Positions 57,832 to 64,000 of a DNA stretch of 64,000 nucleotides are shown here, piece after piece. The stretch is from Antedon mediterranea (Eukaryota > Echinodermata > Crinoidea > Comatulida > Antedonidae), in NCBI RefSeq assembly GCF_964355755.1, contig NC_092679.1, forward strand, positions 23,746,432 through 23,810,431, read 5' to 3'. The notes below the pieces were generated by a model. It was given only the letters and a program-made list of their open reading frames with translations. It did not search any database and was not told where the DNA came from. Position numbers and translations under genes: made by a program. The first letter of the stretch is position 1. Every line of letters begins with the position of its first letter.

Positions 57832-60800
57832 ATGATGCTGCTTCGTTCTACATCTATAGTGCTGTCTCTGTTCATGCTCGTGTATTACTCTCGGTCGTCG
57901 GAAGCAGCGGGTAAGTTGTATTTATTACATTTGCCTTTTGTTTTTGTGTACGCTAGGTCTTTAGTAGACGTATACAAATTGTTTTTCAACGCGATATCGA
58001 GAACCATAAACCGTGGTTTTTTATTCATGATAAATAAAAAAAATTCTTTATCTTGATTTGTTGTTACTATTGTTTAATGATAAAAGAAACTAGTTGAGCC
58101 ATGGATGTCTTCCGTGGTTTAGCCTCCGGACCCATAACAGTATAAAATACTGACTGGTCGGCCGGTGCATCCATTATTCACGGCCGCCACCTATTTTTTT
58201 TTAATTGAGAGATGATCATCATGTACATAGATTAGATAAAAAAATAAACAGTGATATGTTAGTATAAAAATAATAATTAGGCCTAAAATTATAAAAAATG
58301 TATAGAAATAAAGAAGAAAAAGCAAAGAGACTATGGAGCGGCTATTCCGGAATAAAGTTAGTGTCGTCAGCGAGTAGGCCTACTTTAAGTTACATTTTAA
58401 GACTCAATGGAAATAAGCAAATTAATAAATAATTTTTAGGCTAAGAGATGTTTAATGTTAAGAAAATGTTTTAAGTTTTAAAAGTTTATGATTATGATCA
58501 GGGATTGTTGTGTTATAAAAGAACACATAAACAATAGCTAATTATACAAATCAATTCTAGACATACAAATTAAATTGCAACGCAAAAATAATTAATAATA
58601 AATAAAAATATAATCTCATAATCTTGCATCTCATGTTTGTCTGCTTTTAATGAATTTTTAAATCATTTTCAACACCTTTTTTAAGTGTTTGCTTGTAATC
58701 TTGTTCTGTACTTTTTTGTATATTGTTATTGAAATTGATTTTGACAAAATACATGAATGAATAATTAATAATTAAATGCATGTCGTTTAGCAATGTTTTT
58801 ATTTAAAAAAACATCAGTAAAAATTGACCTTTTAAGAACAATTATATATATAACAATAGGCTGACGTTTACAATGGTAAGGTACATTGTGTACAGAAATC
58901 CGTACAGGCCCTGTGGGCAAAAGCTACTGAGACTTATTGAGTTAGAGGCCTATGTTGTCATGACAATTATAATAGAGCCAATGTATTGTATGGATGTCAC
59001 GGCTGTTCGAACCATGCGGAGTGATATTATTATCGTTGAACGTACGTACTAGGCCTCCGTCAAAAGGACACAATTCTAGGTGTTAAGTTCAAATAATAAA
59101 ATATATTTACTTTGTCAGTACTGCACATAAAAAACAACACATTATGATTAATATTATGTGTAAACTACATGACTATTATGTGCAAACAACACAACTTTAG
59201 TTTACACAGCGGTAAACCAATCCCATCCGCCTGTTGTCGGCGCTAAACAGCGGGATCATGTGGGGAGGGGAGGGGGTCTTTGGCGATTTTCGGGGGGGGG
59301 GGGAGGGGGTCTTCAAATGTTTAAGCCTATGTTTAACACGGCGATGATACTTTGGTGAAGTCGGACAACAAACGTGGATATTGCTTTTTAATTCAATCGA
59401 TATACAATTTGGCGCTTCGCAATACCGGACGCTATTTTGTTTTTCCGGGATAGAAAAATGTCTAGACAAGATTTTGATATTGAAAAAATGAAGACGGGTG
59501 TTTTTTCATTACAAATGCTGCAGTCATATTATATTTGTAGGCCTAGACATTTTCTGGACGAGTATAGGCCTTACGGACTGTAAACTTGATCATGTATAAA
59601 CTTGACACTATAACTTCAAATAAAGACAACATCATTTTCGATCTACTAATAATTAAGCTTCTGATGCATCTACAAAAATAAGTTTAGAAATGACGTAATG
59701 CAGTTATGACGTAATGTGGTTACTGTTTGTGCACTTCCGCCAGCACTATTGGTGATAATTAAATTATTAACGAGAATTGTAATAATATAATCAGGGAAGA
59801 GTGAAATTCACTCTTTCTAGATTATTTAGAAATATTGGTAAATTTAAGCGAACAATTATGTATACTCTTATATAACTGTTTTTATTATTTATGAATGTAA
59901 TTATTACTCCCACACTATGCTAATGTTTTAAAATATTTATGTGAACTCGAGTTTGAAAAGATTAGCCTACGTAATTGGTAGGCTAACACCATAGTAAATA
60001 TGACAGTATTGTTTATGCCTCTCGCCTCATAAAATTCACGGAAATATAATAATTTGAAACTGACATTAGACCACAAAAGTGCAATATCTCCTCATTATAT
60101 TACATTGATGTACTTCAAAACTTGAAAGAGAATGTCGGTTGTATGGGATATCAAATTAAATATGAAAACGTGATAAAGACTTAATTATATGGCTGGGGCT
60201 GGGGGAGGGGTGAGACACCGCCGTCACTACTTCCTTCCGCAGACCGCAGACCTGTAACTTTAAATGCTCAAGTTAAAACGTCACTGCATCGGAAGCAATT
60301 AATTAGTGTTGTTTTTCGACAGATGCATATCTATTTTCAGATATGATAACTGGTTACACAATGTTTCTGTTTTTAGGTCGAAAGAACAAGGGCCGAGTAG
60401 TAGTAAAACTTCATTTTAAACAATAACAACATAAATAATACGATTTTTATTTTGTTTTATAACTATGTATTTTGATAACTTCTTTTCCAATTCTGAAAAT
60501 TCATTCAGTTAAAATAGTAGGCCAGCGGAACAACAGTATAGCCTACGCTGTAAGGCCTATAATTACTAAATTAATGAAATCCTGTAGATAGACCACCGGT
60601 AAAAGAAATTATTTATTATTTCGCGCGTTATTTTCAATTCAAAGTTCGGATGACGTCATACGCTTGGTTGTTCTTTGCGTTGAGTCTTCGATGACGTCAA
60701 ACTTCCTGCTTATTGGCGTGTATAGAGTAGTATAGAGCGGTATCTGTTTGGAATTTCCAATAAGATAATTAACTAACACACTGGGAATGTCCAATATAAT

Positions 60801-63523
60801 AATTATACAATAAATATAAAATGATGTCAATAGGTTTACGTCGTCATAAAGACGGCTAAAATATCCCATTCAAATGCACCTTTAGTAACAGTGTTACAAA
60901 TCTATTACTTTCGATACAAACCTCGATGGTTTTTCCATAAATGATTAATTTACAAATTTCCAACTGGTGTAAAAATAATTAGTAAATCTACATAAATAAA
61001 AAGCTCAATATTCATTATTTCAAACAGAAAGGAGATACACAAACGAACTTTAAACAATGTTTCAATTGTTAGTTTATAGGATATTATTTGTGGGGAAGTT
61101 AATTTTATCAGTACAATCAAGAAGTAAGTTATACAGTAGTAATTTATTACGCGAATAATTTTCTAATCGGGCTTATGGGTTCGACGAGTGGGTGCTTAGC
61201 CTAATTTAACTTTGTTTAAATGTAGGGGAATATGCATATTATTAACGCCTGCGATTAGAATAATATTACGGGCAGGGATAACGTTACGGGTAAGCTTAAG
61301 CTTATTTCATTTTTGTCTTTTCTTATAATTTTGGATATGAAATCAGAAAAGTTTATAAACAATTTGTATTTTCGGACCGGGAATGTTGTGTACGTGTCCG
61401 TTATGACCAGTATGCATCTGCTATTCAACGTTAAACCTACTTTATCCAAATTCTATGTCTAAACGTAAACTTTTCTCTTTTCGGAGAAGGGTATGCTTAC
61501 TGGATGCTCTCCATCCAAGGATTACATGGCTGTGTAGTCGTGTGAGCTTTAGATAGACAGACGCGATTTTATTTCGTTAACACCGCTAAATTAAAAAAGT
61601 GAATCAAGGCCTACGCCGCGTGTAACGTACGCGGATTGGAACAGGATACGATCACAATTTGTGGGTTTTTATTTCGTTATCAGAGAACAATATACCGCAG
61701 GTAATAATTTAATAGGCTTACAGCACAGGAAAGTGCTCATAGTAAAGATAATTGCTGTAATGTCCACAGACTTTAAACATGTTTATTTAGAAAAACAAAA
61801 ATTAATATTTAAATTGTTTGCAGATGATGACGTAAATATTATTTATTTATTTCATAAATAATAAACGTAATCCTAAATTATTTATTTCGTAATCATTTCA
61901 GTGCGATTTTGATGGTAGAAATTTACTCCAGCAGAAATTATTCGCGAAAATATTTAAATAGAAATAGTAATTTTGTATTAAGTGTTTATAAATGTAGGCT
62001 ATCCACCTGCTTCCCGCAAACGCAGTAATCGCATCATAACCCGGGGTTTTTCATTACAAAAAAATATTTATTTATCTGCCGATCATCTGATTTTGAAATC
62101 ATATTAATAATATGATTTCACTTGCGGTACTTGGCTTTACCCCATGTAAATAGATAATGTACTTATATTTTCTTTCTACAAAAAAAGGTGTTTTTTTATT
62201 GTTATATCAAAATTTACGCAACGACAAAAGTAGACTTGCTTCAAGTCTGTAGTTATTTTTTTTTATGTTAGTCCACTAGTCGGCGTTTTGAGTTTTGTCT
62301 GAAAACTAGAGTTTACGAGCCCAAGTAGTATACGTATGAAACGCCACATGTGTCAAAATATTTATCGTTTTAATAATATTAAGTTAAACGACAAACGGCA
62401 AAGTAGTATTTAATCTGTATTTCACAGATTTTATTCTTATTGCATGAATAGAAATTAATTAAAATACAGTAAGTCTACTAACAAGTAAATTTTTAGATTT
62501 AGGAACCTCGTCAATCCATTTTATTCTCAAATGCCATTGCTAAAATCAGGTTAGAGTTTATACACTGTGTTGTGTGTCTAGGTATCAATTTGGATGCATA
62601 TGGGATAGAACAAAAACAATTAAATATATCAATCTAGGTGTCCCTAGGTGTCAAGGAAAGTATAACCGATATTTATAAATACGTGTACAGGTACTAACTT
62701 GTAATTTTATTTTTTAAATGTATTGTAGCTGAATTACCATGTGGTGGCACAAGTTACGATGACCAGCTACAAAGATGCTGTGGCGGTAACTTATACGAAA
62801 TCGACTTTACGATATCAAGCAAATGCTGTAAGTACAGTATACAGTACTTTTGTATTAACAAATTTAAATCCATACTAAAATAATAAACTTAATACTATTA
62901 TATACATGTCTGGTTTTGGTTCACAAAAAAACCTCATTAGTACCATTGAATATTACTTTGAATATTAATATTTGAATAGAAGAAATAACAAACAGCATGT
63001 GACACAAAATCAACCAATCAAATAACAAGAATATACTTTATAGTTGTGTTGGTTTAAAATGGATTAACCAACAGCATGCGACACAAAATCAACCAATCAA
63101 ATAACAAGAATATACTTAGGTGTGTTGGTTTAAAATGGAATAACCAACACCATGTGATACAAAATCAACCAATCAAATGACAAGAATATACTTATGTGTT
63201 ATATCATGGAGGACCATAAACTATAATTAATTATATATTATTAAAGAGTATAGTTTTGATAAAAGTGTTTCATTCATGATTAAAAACAAAAATGTAAAGA
63301 ACATTGAGGGGTCTATTGAGTACTGTGGTTCTTAAACAAAATTTGTGACAGATTTCAAATTTTTTTTAATTAGGCGGTAATGACCTAATTAACACACAAA
63401 CACACAAGTGTTGTGGTGGCAATGCCATACTGAAATCATCACACAAAGAATGCTGCATGGGCGAATGGATTGACACTCATACACGTGAATGCTGTTTTAA
63501 CAGAACGTATGATAAAGCAACAG
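57832..63523 (+). CDS. Galaxin-like secreted di-cysteine repeat protein (5' part)
   Basis: Three coding exons were traced: 57832-57910, 62729-62827 and 63374-63523. All introns are phase 1 with GT-AG borders, and the gene continues past the right edge. Exon 1 encodes a signal peptide (MMLLRSTSIVLSLFMLVYY, then SRSSEAA). Exons 2 and 3 encode CC-containing repeats: PCGGTSYDDQLQRCCGG, SSKCCGN, THKCCGGNAI, KECCMGEW and RECCFNRTYD. This spacing is that of galaxins, secreted matrix proteins first described from coral skeletons and with relatives in other invertebrates. Cysteine pairs probably form repeat-local disulfides. Symmetric phase-1 exons suit repeat gain by exon duplication. A role in mineralised matrix is not shown; another CC-repeat matrix or adhesion protein is possible. 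Confidence 0.82.
57911..62728 (+). other. Intron 1 of the galaxin-like gene
   Basis: A 4.8-kb AT-rich intron. It contains a G-rich tract near 59261-59310 (runs of more than 10 G). No conserved coding sequence is seen. The minus-strand frame at 59197-59469 is low-complexity and probably not a gene. Confidence 0.6.
62985..63200. repeat. About 75-bp tandem repeat, 3 copies
   Basis: Each unit has 'aacagcatg(t/c)gacacaaaat', 'caaccaatcaaat' and 'caagaatatactt' followed by 'gttggtttaaaatgga'. It lies in intron 2 of the galaxin-like gene. Confidence 0.9.
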
Positions 63524-64000
63524 GTGGGTCAGAATTAATCTTTATTTTTTCTCGTAAAGTGTATCTTTAGACAAAAATAAAAGTAACGTAATTATTATCG
63601 TCCTCAAGCTTAACAGGAAACTGAAAAAATCATCAGATTAGGCCCTTTAGAACCCTCCCACAGCGACTACCAAGATACCTACCAATGCCTCGACGTTCTC
63701 CAAGTTATCTACTTGGCCCAAGTTGCTTAAATATGGTGATCTGATAAGAACCAGTGTTTAACCTTGGTATTGCTGTATATGAGACAGGTGTTATGATCTC
63801 AACTAGGCAGACTGTTTGCAAGCAGGTGGTGCCATCATTATGGTTAATAAAGTTTCTATCACATTGCCTAAGCAATCTACCCACACTGGGGTGCAAACCA
63901 TTCAATACGGCAGTACCAGTGCACCAACGTTGAGACCCCGGTGTGAAAGGAGTTTTACTGTCTGAACGACCGAAGTGGATTAGCTTAAACCACTTGCTAC
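63524..64000. other. Intron 3 start with a possible dispersed repeat
   Basis: After the donor 'gtgggt' at 63524 the sequence from about 63640 is less AT-rich than other introns and has a 66-codon minus-strand frame. It resembles an unclassified dispersed repeat rather than an exon. No galaxin-type CC motif is visible. Confidence 0.35.

Noticed and set aside
58095-58200. tRNA-like A-box 'tggtttagcc' near the galaxin-like exon 1
   Set aside because: No B-box at a suitable distance and no cloverleaf arms.
59197-59469. 90-codon minus-strand frame in the galaxin-like intron
   Set aside because: It is driven by a G-rich tract (proline-rich peptide), lacks homology I recognise and has no splice partners.

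Overview
The window is animal nuclear DNA: AT-rich, with large introns, GT-AG splice sites, many MITE-like inverted-repeat elements and tandem arrays. It carries four multi-exon genes: a calpain, an ABCC10 (MRP7) transporter, Mediator subunit MED6, and a galaxin-like di-cysteine secreted protein. Galaxin-like genes and the frequent AGGCCT-type motifs suggest a marine invertebrate, possibly an echinoderm. The taxon is inferred, not proven.

Layout. (1) 1-14250: a minus-strand calpain (coding 12561 down to at least 3374, 17 exons traced, 668 codons, all phases consistent). It is intact, but all three catalytic positions are substituted (Cys to Ser, His to Ser, Asn to Leu), so it looks like a pseudoprotease. 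The sequence upstream of it (13112-14253) is repeated at 1-925, which suggests a tandem gene duplication with another copy just left of the window. (2) 15484-25856: plus-strand ABCC10, 16 coding exons, 1569 codons plus stop, head-to-head with the calpain. (3) 26030-30740: a satellite of about 26 monomers of about 174 bp, lying between the convergent 3' ends of ABCC10 and MED6. (4) 32090-48679: minus-strand MED6, 6 coding exons, 260 codons plus stop. Its introns carry a 36-bp array, a 58-bp array, a 45-bp array, a 1.6-kb TTAA-flanked element, several MITEs and a 1.4-kb fold-back element. Its last coding exon has been amplified about ten times into its own 3' flank. (5) 48680-57727: gene-poor, with a 28-bp array, a nested fold-back cluster and a 50-bp array of about 37 copies. 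(6) 57832-64000: the plus-strand galaxin-like gene (signal peptide plus CC-repeat exons), preceded by a TATA box and running off the right edge.

The four genes have no obvious shared pathway. Calpain/ABCC10 and MED6/galaxin-like are divergent pairs, and ABCC10/MED6 is a convergent pair. The most unusual items are the catalytically dead calpain with its duplicated 5' flank, the amplified MED6 terminal exon, and a family of TACAGTAGAAC inverted-repeat elements in which two of three copies have grown internal satellites.
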